Source of the DNA: Prochlorococcus sp. AG-459-B06
GTDB taxonomy: Bacteria; Cyanobacteriota; Cyanobacteriia; PCC-6307; Cyanobiaceae
Direction: 5' to 3'
Length of the DNA: 49,379 nucleotides
NCBI GenBank assembly: GCA_003209475.1
Contig: QCQY01000010.1
Span: 1-49,379 of the forward strand
Positions 1 to 7,578 of the stretch are shown in pieces; the first letter of the stretch is position 1; each line of letters opens with the position of its first letter. The notes under the pieces were generated by a model that did no database searches, was not told the DNA's origin, and was given only the letters and a program-made list of their open reading frames with translations. The position numbers were made by a program, and so were the translations under genes.

Positions 1-2
1 CT

Positions 3-104
3 ATTGGACCAAAGGATAAGCCCAAAAATTGTTATCCAGAAATTGCGGTAATAGATAAACAAACGATAATTATCAAACCACACATAATCGAAAATAAAAA
101 TTAA
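3..104 (+). CDS. minC: MinC, C-terminal end only (partial)
   Basis: An open frame runs from the window edge to a TAA at 102-104 and gives 33 residues containing PEIAVIDKQTIIIKP. Cyanobacterial MinC proteins end in a similar short segment after the beta-helical MinD-binding domain, and minC normally sits directly upstream of minD and minE, as here. MinC is the FtsZ-polymerisation inhibitor that MinD recruits to the membrane. Only the tail is visible, so the assignment rests mainly on position. A 111-bp gap separates it from minD. Confidence 0.6.
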   Translation: MGPKDKPKNCYPEIAVIDKQTIIIKPHIIENKN

Positions 105-215
105 TCAATAATTTGCAATAAATTAATTCAAACTAGATAAATTTAAGAATTACTTAACCTTTAAAATATTCAACTTTCTGCAAGTGGCTTTATTATTTGA
201 AAAATCTTTAAAATC

Positions 216-1031
216 GTGGGGAAGAATACTCGTACAATATTAATTTGTTCAGGCAAGGGAGGGGTTGGTAAAACAACTTTAACTGCAAACCTAGGAATAG
301 CACTTGCTAATAGCGGAGCAACAACTGCTGTATTGGATGCTGATTTTGGCTTAAGAAATCTAGACCTTCTCCTAGGATTAGAAAATCGCATCATTTATAC
401 TGCTCAAGACGTTCTAGATAAGAATTGTCGTCTAGACCAAGCATTGGTTAGACATAAAAAGGAGCCTAATCTAGCTCTTCTACCAGCTGGAGATCCAAGG
501 ATGTTGGATTGGATGAAGCCCGAAGATATGAAAAAAATTAGTGAGTTACTCAGTGAGAACTTTGATTTTGTCTTAGTAGATTGTCCTGCTGGTGTTGAAG
601 ATGGCTTTAAAAATGCTCTTGCAGCCTGTAAAGAAGCTATTGTTGTTACTAACCCAGAATTATCCGCAGTGCGGGATGCAGATAGAGTAATTGGGATTCT
701 TAATACTTCAGATATTGAGCCTATACAGCTTGTAATCAATAGAGTTCGTCCTAACATGATGGCTAGTCAAGAAATGTTATCTATCGAAGATGTTCAAGGG
801 ATCCTTTCTTTGCCTTTGTTAGGTATTGTTTTAGAAGATGAACAAGTAATAATAAGTACAAATAGAGGAGAGCCACTAACACTTTCAGATGGTAGATCTC
901 CTGCAAAAAAATGTTATTTGAATGTTTCTCAAAGACTCACAAATAAAGATGTACCAATTATCGATCCAAAAAAAGAAGGCAAAAGTCTTAAAGATAAATT
1001 CATGAGATTAATGCAAACAAAGGTTTTTTAA
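216..1031 (+). CDS. minD: Septum site-determining ATPase MinD
   Basis: MinD is a membrane-associated ParA/MRP-type ATPase that carries MinC to the cell poles and keeps the division septum at mid-cell. The 271-aa product has the deviant Walker A motif GKGGVGKT at residues 13-20, the [10 protein letters not shown] segment near residue 41, and a Walker B-like VLVDCPAG around residue 122. It ends in a short basic and hydrophobic stretch ([11 protein letters not shown]), as expected for the amphipathic membrane-targeting helix. The start is GTG at 216. minE follows after one base, so the two are almost certainly translationally coupled. Length is normal for the family. Confidence 0.97.
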   Translation: MGKNTRTILICSGKGGVGKTTLTANLGIALANSGATTAVLDADFGLRNLDLLLGLENRIIYTAQDVLDKNCRLDQALVRHKKEPNLALLPAGDPRMLDWMKPEDMKKISELLSENFDFVLVDCPAGVEDGFKNALAACKEAIVVTNPELSAVRDADRVIGILNTSDIEPIQLVINRVRPNMMASQEMLSIEDVQGILSLPLLGIVLEDEQVIISTNRGEPLTLSDGRSPAKKCYLNVSQRLTNKDVPIIDPKKEGKSLKDKFMRLMQTKVF

Positions 1032-1032
1032 A

Positions 1033-1368
1033 ATGATGACTCTCAGAGATCTTATAAATAAATTACTAGGCAGAGAAACGTCTAGTGCAAATACAGCTAG
1101 AGAAAGGTTACAACTTGTGCTTGCTCATGACAGAGTTGATATGAGTTCCTTAACAACTGACCTTTTAGATAAAATGAGGAAAGAGATTCTTGATGTTGTA
1201 GCTAAATATGTTGAAATTGATTTTGATGAGGTAGCAGTAAGTTTAGAGACTGAGGATAGAATGACAGCATTAGTTGCAAATTTACCAATCAAAAGAACTA
1301 TTTCAGGAGAAATAAAATTCAAAAAAACAGATAAAACTGATAAAGCTAATAAAGATATCAAAAAGTAA
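1033..1368 (+). CDS. minE: Cell division topological specificity factor MinE
   Basis: MinE stimulates the MinD ATPase and drives MinCD off the membrane at mid-cell. The 111-aa protein has the N-terminal anti-MinCD segment ([20 protein letters not shown], residues about 7-26), followed by LQLVLAHDR and the dimerisation domain with [16 protein letters not shown]. The lysine-rich tail ([15 protein letters not shown]) is longer than in many bacteria and looks low-complexity. It starts one base after the minD stop. Two ATGs are adjacent at 1033 and 1036; the first is used here. Confidence 0.95.
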   Translation: MMTLRDLINKLLGRETSSANTARERLQLVLAHDRVDMSSLTTDLLDKMRKEILDVVAKYVEIDFDEVAVSLETEDRMTALVANLPIKRTISGEIKFKKTDKTDKANKDIKK

Positions 1369-1433
1369 TAAATTCTAAAAAAGCTAAAAAAATACTGATA
1401 ATTGACCCTCCCTAATTGTAAGATGAATAGATT

Positions 1434-1505
1434 GCCGGCTTAGCTCAGTGGTAGAGCAGCGCTTTTGTAAAGCGAAGGTCATCAGTTCAAATCTGTTAGC
1501 CGGCA
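1434..1505 (+). tRNA. trnT: tRNA-Thr (anticodon TGT)
   Basis: A full cloverleaf can be drawn. The acceptor stem GCCGGCT (1434-1440) pairs with AGCCGGC (1498-1504), the D arm contains GCTCAGTGGTAGAGC, and the anticodon loop TTTGTAA carries TGT. The T arm contains the usual GTTCAAAT loop. The discriminator base is A at 1505 and CCA is not encoded. The first anticodon-stem pair appears mismatched (G-A) and the other four pair normally. Confidence 0.95.
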
Positions 1506-1517
1506 TTTTGATTTTTT

Positions 1518-1685
1518 TTAATTCTGTTTAATATTCTTAGCTGAAAATAAAAAGACTAAACCTACCAGAGCAATGATAGGAAACAATCTTATTTCGAGAA
1601 CATACTCTAAAAAAGATGCAAGGGGTTCAAATATCCAATAAGTAAAAAATTGAATTAATAAAACCAAAAAAAATAATAAAAACAT
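1518..1685 (-). CDS. Small two-helix membrane protein (55 aa), unknown function
   Basis: This short frame starts at ATG (1685-1683) and stops at TAA (1520-1518). The product begins MFLLFFLVLLIQFFTYWIFE, continues with EPLASFLEYVLEI, has a second hydrophobic stretch RLFPIIALVGLVFLF, and ends SAKNIKQN. Two membrane helices are therefore predicted. Its start overlaps the stop of the upstream sua5-like gene as TAATG, a classic coupling arrangement, which is the main reason to believe it is real. I do not recognise the family. It ends about a dozen bases from the tRNA-Thr gene on the other strand. Confidence 0.6.
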   Translation of the reverse strand: MFLLFFLVLLIQFFTYWIFEPLASFLEYVLEIRLFPIIALVGLVFLFSAKNIKQN

Positions 1686-2266
1686 TAATACAATTCCCTT
1701 ACTAATACTTCTCCTTCTCTAATCAGTCTCCAATCTCCACTTTTCTCCCAATATATAATAGTACTAGCTTTTCCACTTCTTTTCCCCCAGGGGATAGGAC
1801 CCAAAATTTTTACAGAAGGGAAGTCTAGAGCAATACCTTGAACTGTAGTTGATCCTTTAAAACCTGAAATATTTGCACTTGAAGTTAACAATGGGCCTGT
1901 TTCTCGCATAAGAGATTGAGCCATATATGAATTTGGAATCCTCAACCCAAGAGTAAGATCATTGCTTGTGAGGATTGAAGTCTGCTTTTCTGAAGCAGGA
2001 ATAACCATTGTTAGAGCTCCAGGCCAATATTTTGAAGCTATACTTTCGTAATCTTTTTTAGCTGATTCGTGAACATAATCGATTAATTGTTTGTATTCTG
2101 ATCCCATAAGAATTAAGGGTTTGTCTTTATCTCTTTTTTTAAACTTATAAATAGTATTTGAAAATTTTGGCAAGCATCCAATTGCAGGTAATGTATCAGT
2201 TGGGAAAATTATAGGTAAACCACTTTTAAGAGTCTTCAAGGCGGATTTGCAGTCTACTAAATTCAT
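1685..2266 (-). CDS. Sua5/YciO/YrdC protein, threonylcarbamoyl-AMP synthase
   Basis: Members of this family make threonylcarbamoyl-AMP from threonine, bicarbonate and ATP, the first step of t6A modification at position 37 of ANN-decoding tRNAs. The 193-aa product spans a YrdC-type domain with IIFPTDTLPAIGC near residue 18, KKRDKDKPL near residue 43 and LLTSSANISG near residue 128. It lacks the extra C-terminal Sua5 domain of long family members, so it is the short TsaC/YrdC form. It lies 23 bp downstream of prmC on the same strand and overlaps the next small membrane-protein gene by two bases. Confidence 0.88.
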   Translation of the reverse strand: MNLVDCKSALKTLKSGLPIIFPTDTLPAIGCLPKFSNTIYKFKKRDKDKPLILMGSEYKQLIDYVHESAKKDYESIASKYWPGALTMVIPASEKQTSILTSNDLTLGLRIPNSYMAQSLMRETGPLLTSSANISGFKGSTTVQGIALDFPSVKILGPIPWGKRSGKASTIIYWEKSGDWRLIREGEVLVRELY

Positions 2267-2289
2267 TTAGATTATGAACATATAATAAT

Positions 2290-3159
2290 TTATTTATATC
2301 TTCCAATGGTAAACCTACCAATACCTGAGAGATCTTTCACGATTTCTATTGATGTAAATTTATTTTTAATAAGTAGCTGTTTTACTTTTTCACTTTGATC
2401 AAAATGATTTTCTAAAATTAGCCAGCCCTTCTCTTTTAAGAATAATGGTGCTTTTTGTATTATTTCCCTAATATGTTTTAAACCATCTTCGCCGCCTAAT
2501 AAAGCAACTTTAGGTTCGAAATTTTTAACTTCTTTGGGTAATTTTTCATAAGTATCTTTAGGAATATATGGCGGGTTTGAAATAGCAAGGTCTAGTTTTC
2601 CTTTAAAACTTTCAAGAGGTGACCACCAATTTCCACAATAAAATTTCAAATTTGATTGTTTAGAAAAATTTGTATAATTTTTAGTGGCTATTTCTAATGC
2701 ATCTTGATCTATATCAGTTGCTACTCCGTCGCTAAATGGATAAGCCAATGACAAAGCAATACTAATTGCGCCTGATCCAGTTCCTAATTCAGCAAAAAAT
2801 AATTTTTCTGACTTCTTTCGAAAAATATTGAAGACAATATCGACTATTAGCTCTGTTTCTGGTCTTGGAATGAGTACTTTGTTTGTAATATTTAATTTTA
2901 AGTCTCTCCAAAAAGTTATTCCACACAGATATTGAATTGGGCAAGACTTGTGTAAATGGTGGTCCCAAATAGATTCTAAAAATACTAAGTTTTTTTTTAA
3001 ATGTAAGTTTCCCTTAAAATTTATACTTATGAGGTTTTGATCACTAGGTGAAATTCCCCCTATACAATCAAGTAAAAAAGCAAAAGATTGTTGATCGCCT
3101 CCTTTAGAAAGTAGATTTTTTTTCCAAATTAAAAATTCTTCTACAGAAATGCTAAGCAT
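2290..3159 (-). CDS. prmC: Peptide chain release factor glutamine methyltransferase PrmC
   Basis: PrmC (HemK) methylates the GGQ glutamine of release factors RF1 and RF2 using S-adenosylmethionine. The 289-aa protein has an N-terminal helical domain, the PRPETE segment near residue 99, the SAM-binding loop ELGTGSGAISIAL (GTGSG at 126-130), an acidic TDIDQDAL end of strand 2, and the diagnostic NPPY at 195-198 that holds the glutamine amide. It lies 11 bp downstream of psbM and upstream of the sua5-like gene. That order pairs two translation-maintenance genes in one likely operon. Confidence 0.95.
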   Translation of the reverse strand: MLSISVEEFLIWKKNLLSKGGDQQSFAFLLDCIGGISPSDQNLISINFKGNLHLKKNLVFLESIWDHHLHKSCPIQYLCGITFWRDLKLNITNKVLIPRPETELIVDIVFNIFRKKSEKLFFAELGTGSGAISIALSLAYPFSDGVATDIDQDALEIATKNYTNFSKQSNLKFYCGNWWSPLESFKGKLDLAISNPPYIPKDTYEKLPKEVKNFEPKVALLGGEDGLKHIREIIQKAPLFLKEKGWLILENHFDQSEKVKQLLIKNKFTSIEIVKDLSGIGRFTIGRYK

Positions 3160-3170
3160 TTATTAAAACT

Positions 3171-3323
3171 TTAGCGTTTTGGCCCAAGCCTACCTTTACT
3201 AGAATCAGAGTAGAAGCTTGATTTTTCTCCATCTTGAGTGGAAATAAATAAACCTATTAGGAATATTGTTGGTACCCCTACAAATAAAAGACTAGCTACG
3301 AATCCAAAGTTAGTTGTTTCCAT
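3171..3323 (-). CDS. psbM: Photosystem II protein PsbM
   Basis: PsbM is a one-helix subunit at the PSII dimer interface in the thylakoid. The 50-aa product starts METTNFGFVASLLFVGVPT, contains one hydrophobic helix (residues about 7-27), and ends FISTQDGEKSSFYSDSSKG followed by RLGPKR. The N-terminal half matches the PsbM pattern (METN followed by FVPTAFLL-like sequence). The tail is about 15 residues longer than the usual 33-36-aa PsbM and is hydrophilic, a form I associate with Prochlorococcus. Start is ATG at 3323. Confidence 0.9.
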   Translation of the reverse strand: METTNFGFVASLLFVGVPTIFLIGLFISTQDGEKSSFYSDSSKGRLGPKR

Positions 3324-3428
3324 TTAATTAGTGGTTCTATAATTAGGTATTATGACTATAGACATATAACTTGGAATAAAGTGGAAAAATAAACAAATTT
3401 TATAAACTGATTAACAGTCTTAAACAAT

Positions 3429-3791
3429 TTAACGAGGTAATTTTTTATTTTCACTAATTTTTTTTAGTTCTTCCAAATTTTGAGGAGGGGATTGTGGTTT
3501 TGTTAAAATTACTGAGGAGGATTTTATCAATGTTTGGCATGCAAGTCGCCAATTTTCTGGTCTATTTTTGAGTTTTTCCTCTTCAACAGATGTAAGAGGG
3601 CTCAAAGAATTTTTATTTCCACCTTCAACTGAAATAAAACAAGTACTGCATTGTCCTGCCCCTCCGCAATTTCCTAAAATACCCTTTAATCCATAAAGTT
3701 GTAAGTTTTCTTTCATTATCAATTCCCTTAAATTTTCACCAGGATTGCATTGGACTTCTAAATCCTCACGGATAAATCTAATAGTTGCCAT
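3429..3791 (-). CDS. 2Fe-2S ferredoxin-like protein
   Basis: This is a 120-aa soluble protein with a plant-type [2Fe-2S] ferredoxin fold. Cluster ligands are visible at C42, C48, C51 and C85 in GNCGGAGQCSTC and RLACQ, giving C-x5-C-x2-C spacing. That spacing has one more residue in the first gap than the C-x4-C-x2-C of PetF. It also has an extended basic, proline-rich C-terminus (PQSPPQNLEELKK). It is therefore a divergent electron carrier, not the main photosynthetic ferredoxin. It is divergent from psbB, separated by about 220 bp that must hold both promoters. Its partner is unknown. Confidence 0.85.
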   Translation of the reverse strand: MATIRFIREDLEVQCNPGENLRELIMKENLQLYGLKGILGNCGGAGQCSTCFISVEGGNKNSLSPLTSVEEEKLKNRPENWRLACQTLIKSSSVILTKPQSPPQNLEELKKISENKKLPR

Positions 3792-4013
3792 TTTTTTAGT
3801 TATTTTTCTTATTTTGGCGTTTTACTTTGAGAATTGTGACCAAAATATTAACAATTTTTAGCTAAAAATTCCTTGTAAACTCAATCCTGCAAATTGATTT
3901 GCCCAATTTTTGCAAGAAAATAAATTTATTTACAAAAATCCCCCAAAGACTAAAAAACCCTTACTATCATGATGTTTAGCTGTTTATTCAGCATAGTTAC
4001 TAGAAATTAACCG

Positions 4014-5537
4014 ATGGGATTGCCTTGGTATCGAGTTCACACGGTAGTTATTAATGACCCAGGTCGACTACTCGCTGTGCATCTTATGCATACTGCATTA
4101 TTAGCCGGCTGGGCCGGTTCTATGGCTCTTTATGAATTAGCCATTTTTGATCCTTCTGATGCTGTTCTCAATCCAATGTGGAGACAGGGGATGTACGTCA
4201 TGCCTTTCATGGCAAGACTGGGTATCACAAGTAGTTGGAATGGATGGGATATTACAGGTGCTACAGGAGTTGATCCTGGATTCTGGAGTTTTGAAGGTGT
4301 TGCAGCAGCACACATAGTATTTAGTGGACTACTGATGTTGGCTTCCATTTGGCACTGGACATACTGGGATCTGGATCTATGGGAAGATTCAAGAACTGGT
4401 GAGCCTGCTCTTGATTTGCCAAGAATATTCGGAATTCACCTTCTCCTAGCTGGACTAACATGTTTTGGTTTTGGAGCTTTTCATTGTGCAAACGTAGGGA
4501 TTTGGGTTTCTGATCCTTATGGCTTAACTGGTCATGTTGAGCCTGTAGCCCCTTCTTGGGGAGTAGAGGGATTTAACCCTTTTAATCCAGGAGGAATTGT
4601 TGCTAATCATATTGCTGCTGGACTTATGGGGATTATTGGGGGGATTTTTCACATTACCAATAGACCTGGAGAAAGACTTTATAGAGCATTAAAACTTGGA
4701 AGTCTTGAAGGAGTTTTAGCAAGTGCTTTAGCTGCTGTTTTATTTGTTTCTTTCGTTGTTGCAGGAACAATGTGGTACGGTTCAGCGACAACTCCAGTCG
4801 AATTATTTGGTCCTACCAGATATCAATGGGATTCCGGCTATTTCAAAACTGAAATTAATAGAAGGGTTCAAGCTGCTATAGATGATGGAGCCACTAAAGA
4901 AGAGGCATATGCATCTATTCCGGAGAAACTAGCCTTCTACGATTATGTTGGCAATAGTCCTGCGAAAGGGGGGCTATTCAGAGTTGGAGCTCTAGTTAAT
5001 GGTGATGGCTTACCAACTGGTTGGCAAGGTCATATTGCTTTTCAAGACAAAGAAGGTAACGAATTAGAAGTTAGAAGAATTCCTAATTTCTTTGAAAACT
5101 TTCCTGTCATCCTTGAAGACAAAGAAGGTAATGTAAGAGCAGATATTCCGTTTAGAAGAGCTGAAGCAAAGTATTCATTTGAACAGACTGGGATTACTGC
5201 AACTATCTATGGAGGAGATCTTAATGGTCAAACGTTTACTGATCCTGCAGTAGTTAAAAGATTAGCTAGAAAGGCTCAACTTGGAGAAGCATTCAAGTTT
5301 GACAGAGAGACTTATAAATCTGACGGTGTATTTCGAAGCTCACCCAGAGCGTGGTTTACATACGCACATTTATGTTTCGGATTGCTATTCTTATTTGGCC
5401 ACTGGTGGCACGCTTCAAGAACTCTTTACAGAAATTCCTTTGCTGGTATTGATGCTGAGATTGGCGACCAAGTTGAATTTGGTTTATTCAAGAAGCTTGG
5501 TGACGAAACTACAAGAAGAATCCCAGGAAGGGTTTAA
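4014..5537 (+). CDS. psbB: Photosystem II CP47 chlorophyll apoprotein PsbB
   Basis: CP47 is the inner antenna of PSII and passes excitation to the D1/D2 reaction centre. The 507-aa product opens with [20 protein letters not shown] and shows six hydrophobic helices with paired histidines that ligate chlorophyll (for example [45 protein letters not shown]). The large lumenal loop lies between helices five and six, about residues 255-440, and the last helix contains [20 protein letters not shown]. Length matches the family. psbT follows 23 bp downstream, so the two form an operon. A 220-bp AT-rich region upstream holds the promoter. Confidence 0.99.
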   Translation: MGLPWYRVHTVVINDPGRLLAVHLMHTALLAGWAGSMALYELAIFDPSDAVLNPMWRQGMYVMPFMARLGITSSWNGWDITGATGVDPGFWSFEGVAAAHIVFSGLLMLASIWHWTYWDLDLWEDSRTGEPALDLPRIFGIHLLLAGLTCFGFGAFHCANVGIWVSDPYGLTGHVEPVAPSWGVEGFNPFNPGGIVANHIAAGLMGIIGGIFHITNRPGERLYRALKLGSLEGVLASALAAVLFVSFVVAGTMWYGSATTPVELFGPTRYQWDSGYFKTEINRRVQAAIDDGATKEEAYASIPEKLAFYDYVGNSPAKGGLFRVGALVNGDGLPTGWQGHIAFQDKEGNELEVRRIPNFFENFPVILEDKEGNVRADIPFRRAEAKYSFEQTGITATIYGGDLNGQTFTDPAVVKRLARKAQLGEAFKFDRETYKSDGVFRSSPRAWFTYAHLCFGLLFLFGHWWHASRTLYRNSFAGIDAEIGDQVEFGLFKKLGDETTRRIPGRV

Positions 5538-5560
5538 ACTAAACTTTATTAATTAATCTT

Positions 5561-5659
5561 ATGGAAGCTTTCGCTTACGTTCTTATTCTAACTCTAGCAG
5601 TTGTTACTTTATTCTTTGCTGTCGCCTTTAGAGACCCACCTAAATTTGATAGAAAATGA
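5561..5659 (+). CDS. psbT: Photosystem II protein PsbT
   Basis: PsbT is a single-helix PSII subunit near the dimer interface and the QA site. The ATG at 5561 opens a 32-codon frame reading [20 protein letters not shown], then [12 protein letters not shown], ending in TGA. Both the helix and the FRDPPK tail are diagnostic. It is the second gene of the psbB-psbT unit and is followed directly by a strong terminator hairpin. Confidence 0.97.
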   Translation: MEAFAYVLILTLAVVTLFFAVAFRDPPKFDRK

Positions 5660-5665
5660 ACTAAG

Positions 5666-5698
5666 AAAAAAAAAACCTCTTGTTAAAGAGGTTTTTTT
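5666..5698. terminator. Intrinsic terminator after psbT
   Basis: AACCTCTT (5674-5681) pairs with AAGAGGTT (5686-5693) around a GTTA loop. It is preceded by a run of A and followed by a run of T, so the stem can extend by A-U pairs. It closes the psbB-psbT unit and separates it from nrdR. The symmetry means it could also act on the minus strand. Confidence 0.9.
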
Positions 5699-5758
5699 AC
5701 TTTTCATAATTAAAATAATACTCTACTATTAGAGTTGAAGTGCAGCTTATTTCACCAC

Positions 5759-6238
5759 ATGCAGTGTCCAACCTGTCAAAACACAGATAGCAGAGTTTTG
5801 GAATCAAGATCTGCTGATAGTGGTAAAAGTGTTCGAAGAAGAAGAGAGTGCTTAAATTGCAGCTTTAGATTTACAACTTATGAAAGAGTGGAATCAATGC
5901 CAGTTTCAATTATAAAAAAAGACGGTGGCAGAGAATTATTTGATAAACAAAAACTATTTACTGGTATATCAAGAGCTTGCGAAAAGACTAACTTCAGTAG
6001 TGAAGCAATTATTAATTTCGTAGATGGAATTGAATCACAAATCGTTCAAGACTCCAATAAAGATATTAAATCTTCACAAATCGGAGAATTAATACTTAAA
6101 AATCTTAGGAAAGAAAACGAAGTCGCTTACATAAGATACGCCTCAGTTTACAGAAAATTTAATGGGGTCAAAGATTTTATTTCTACCCTTGAATCCCTAA
6201 AAGGAAGTTCAAAAAACCAATTAGCTTCAATTTCATAA
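5759..6238 (+). CDS. nrdR: Transcriptional repressor NrdR
   Basis: NrdR is the ATP/dATP-sensing repressor of ribonucleotide reductase genes. The start used is ATG at 5759, which gives the canonical N-terminus MQCPTCQN and 159 aa. An in-frame TTG at 5735 would add eight residues ahead of the zinc ribbon and is unlikely. Zinc ligands are C3, C6, C31 and C34, followed by [10 protein letters not shown], and then an ATP-cone domain from about residue 49 ([18 protein letters not shown]). It lies between the psbT terminator and rpsA. Prochlorococcus ribonucleotide reductase genes are not in this window. Confidence 0.96.
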   Translation: MQCPTCQNTDSRVLESRSADSGKSVRRRRECLNCSFRFTTYERVESMPVSIIKKDGGRELFDKQKLFTGISRACEKTNFSSEAIINFVDGIESQIVQDSNKDIKSSQIGELILKNLRKENEVAYIRYASVYRKFNGVKDFISTLESLKGSSKNQLASIS

Positions 6239-6301
6239 AATTCAGCATCTTAAAGTGTAGAATAAATAACACAAAAGTATTTTGCTATTGGTTTGCAGGC
6301 T

Positions 6302-6333
6302 GGTAGCATTCCTTTCTAACTACCTTAGGTAGT
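6302..6333 (+). promoter_or_regulatory. Candidate structured leader of rpsA
   Basis: Just before the S1 start, GGTAG (6302-6306), ACTACC (6319-6324) and GGTAGT (6328-6333) lie in order. The middle segment can pair with either neighbour. With the downstream one it forms ACTACC-TTA-GGTAGT, a six-pair hairpin ending 14 bases before the ATG. With the upstream one it forms a five-pair, 13-base-loop hairpin. This resembles a strand-exchange leader. Function is inference only. Confidence 0.35.
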
Positions 6334-6347
6334 CTGCGATACAACAA

Positions 6348-7439
6348 ATGAACGAGAATTCTTCCCAAACCATTAAAGAACTTTCTGAGGATCAAGAAAT
6401 TCAAAATTCCTCTGAGTTAGATAATGATTCAGCATCCCAAAATGAGGAAGATTTATTATTCGAGAAGAGCGATATACCTTCAGCAGATTCTTCATCTAGC
6501 AGAACAAATGCGGATTTTGATAACGCAGGATTCACACAAGAAGAATTTGCATCACTTTTGGGTAAGTATGACTATAATTTCAAACCTGGCGATCTAGTTA
6601 AAGGTACCGTTTTTGCTCTAGAACCCAAAGGGGCCATGATAGATATAGGGGCAAAAACAGCTGCTTTTATGCCAGTTCAGGAGGTTTCAATAAATAGAGT
6701 TGAAGGACTTAATGATGTTTTACAACCTTCAGAAAGTAGAGAATTTTTCATAATGAGCGAAGAAAATGAAGATGGCCAATTAGCCCTCTCCATCAGAAGA
6801 ATTGAATATCAGAGAGCATGGGAAAGGGTTAGACAACTCCAAAAAGAAGATGCAACTATATATTCTGAAGTTTTTGCAACAAACAGAGGCGGAGCTCTTG
6901 TTAGAGTAGAGGGCTTGAGAGGTTTTATCCCGGGCTCTCATATAAGTGCTCGAAAAATTAAAGATGACTTAGAAGGTGAATATTTACCTTTAAAATTTCT
7001 GGAAGTTGATGAAGAGAGAAATAGATTAGTACTAAGTCATAGAAGAGCTTTAGTTGAGAAAAAAATGAACCGACTTGAGGTAGGCGAAGTTGTTGTTGGT
7101 TCTGTAAAAGGTATTAAACCTTATGGAGCCTTTATTGATATTGGTGGAGTAAGCGGTCTATTGCACATTTCTGAGATTAGTCATGAACATATTGAGACTC
7201 CTCATAATGTTTTAAATGTGAATGACCAAATGAAAGTCATGATAATTGACCTTGATTCAGAAAGAGGAAGAATTTCATTATCTACTAAAGCACTGGAACC
7301 TGAACCAGGCGATATGCTAACGGATCCTCAAAAAGTCTTTAGCAAAGCTGAAGAAATGGCTGCGAAATACAAGCAAATGTTATTTGAACAAACTGACGAT
7401 AATGAAGGAATCTCCACAGCTGCATCTGAAACGGTATAA
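6348..7439 (+). CDS. rpsA: 30S ribosomal protein S1
   Basis: S1 binds single-stranded mRNA on the 30S subunit and helps start translation on leaders with weak Shine-Dalgarno sites. The 363-aa protein has an acidic, serine-rich N-terminal tail (about 70 residues). Three S1 RNA-binding repeats follow, beginning near FKPGDLVKGTVFALEPKGA, then an internal repeat with RGGALVRVEGLRGFIPGSH, then VGEVVVGSVKGIKPYGAFID. Three repeats rather than six is the usual cyanobacterial and chloroplast form. The ATG at 6348 has no clear Shine-Dalgarno sequence; instead a small inverted repeat ends just upstream. Confidence 0.96.
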   Translation: MNENSSQTIKELSEDQEIQNSSELDNDSASQNEEDLLFEKSDIPSADSSSSRTNADFDNAGFTQEEFASLLGKYDYNFKPGDLVKGTVFALEPKGAMIDIGAKTAAFMPVQEVSINRVEGLNDVLQPSESREFFIMSEENEDGQLALSIRRIEYQRAWERVRQLQKEDATIYSEVFATNRGGALVRVEGLRGFIPGSHISARKIKDDLEGEYLPLKFLEVDEERNRLVLSHRRALVEKKMNRLEVGEVVVGSVKGIKPYGAFIDIGGVSGLLHISEISHEHIETPHNVLNVNDQMKVMIIDLDSERGRISLSTKALEPEPGDMLTDPQKVFSKAEEMAAKYKQMLFEQTDDNEGISTAASETV

Positions 7440-7511
7440 CCCCACTTATTTATTTGGTACACGAGAATATCGGAACTTAAGCACTATTATTCTTTTACAA
7501 GTATTTTTTAA

Positions 7512-7539
7512 GTTACAATAATTGATTTGTAACAATAAT
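7512..7539 (+). repeat. Inverted and direct repeat upstream of metK
   Basis: GTTACAA (7512-7518) and TTGTAAC (7527-7533) form a perfect inverted repeat around an 8-base gap. The same stretch contains a direct repeat, GTTACAATAAT (7512-7522) and GTAACAATAAT (7529-7539), with a 17-base period. It sits 40 to 67 bases before the metK ATG. It could be an operator or a transcript hairpin, or chance in AT-rich DNA. Confidence 0.3.
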
Positions 7540-7578
7540 CTAATTTAAGATAATACCTAATTTCAAAATTATTTATAA

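Noticed and set aside
5281-5556. 91-aa frame inside and past the end of psbB
   Set aside because: It overlaps the well-defined CP47 C-terminus in another frame and has no family features.
5735-5758. TTG start eight codons upstream of nrdR
   Set aside because: The canonical NrdR N-terminus MxCPxC begins at the ATG at 5759; the extra residues have no family support.
6329-6342. GTA-N8-TAC match to the NtcA consensus before rpsA
   Set aside because: It lies six bases before the ATG and overlaps the inverted repeat, not in a normal activator position, and no -10 box follows at the right spacing.
7440-7578. SAM riboswitch before metK
   Set aside because: No conserved pseudoknot or known SAM riboswitch core could be found; only short repeats are present.
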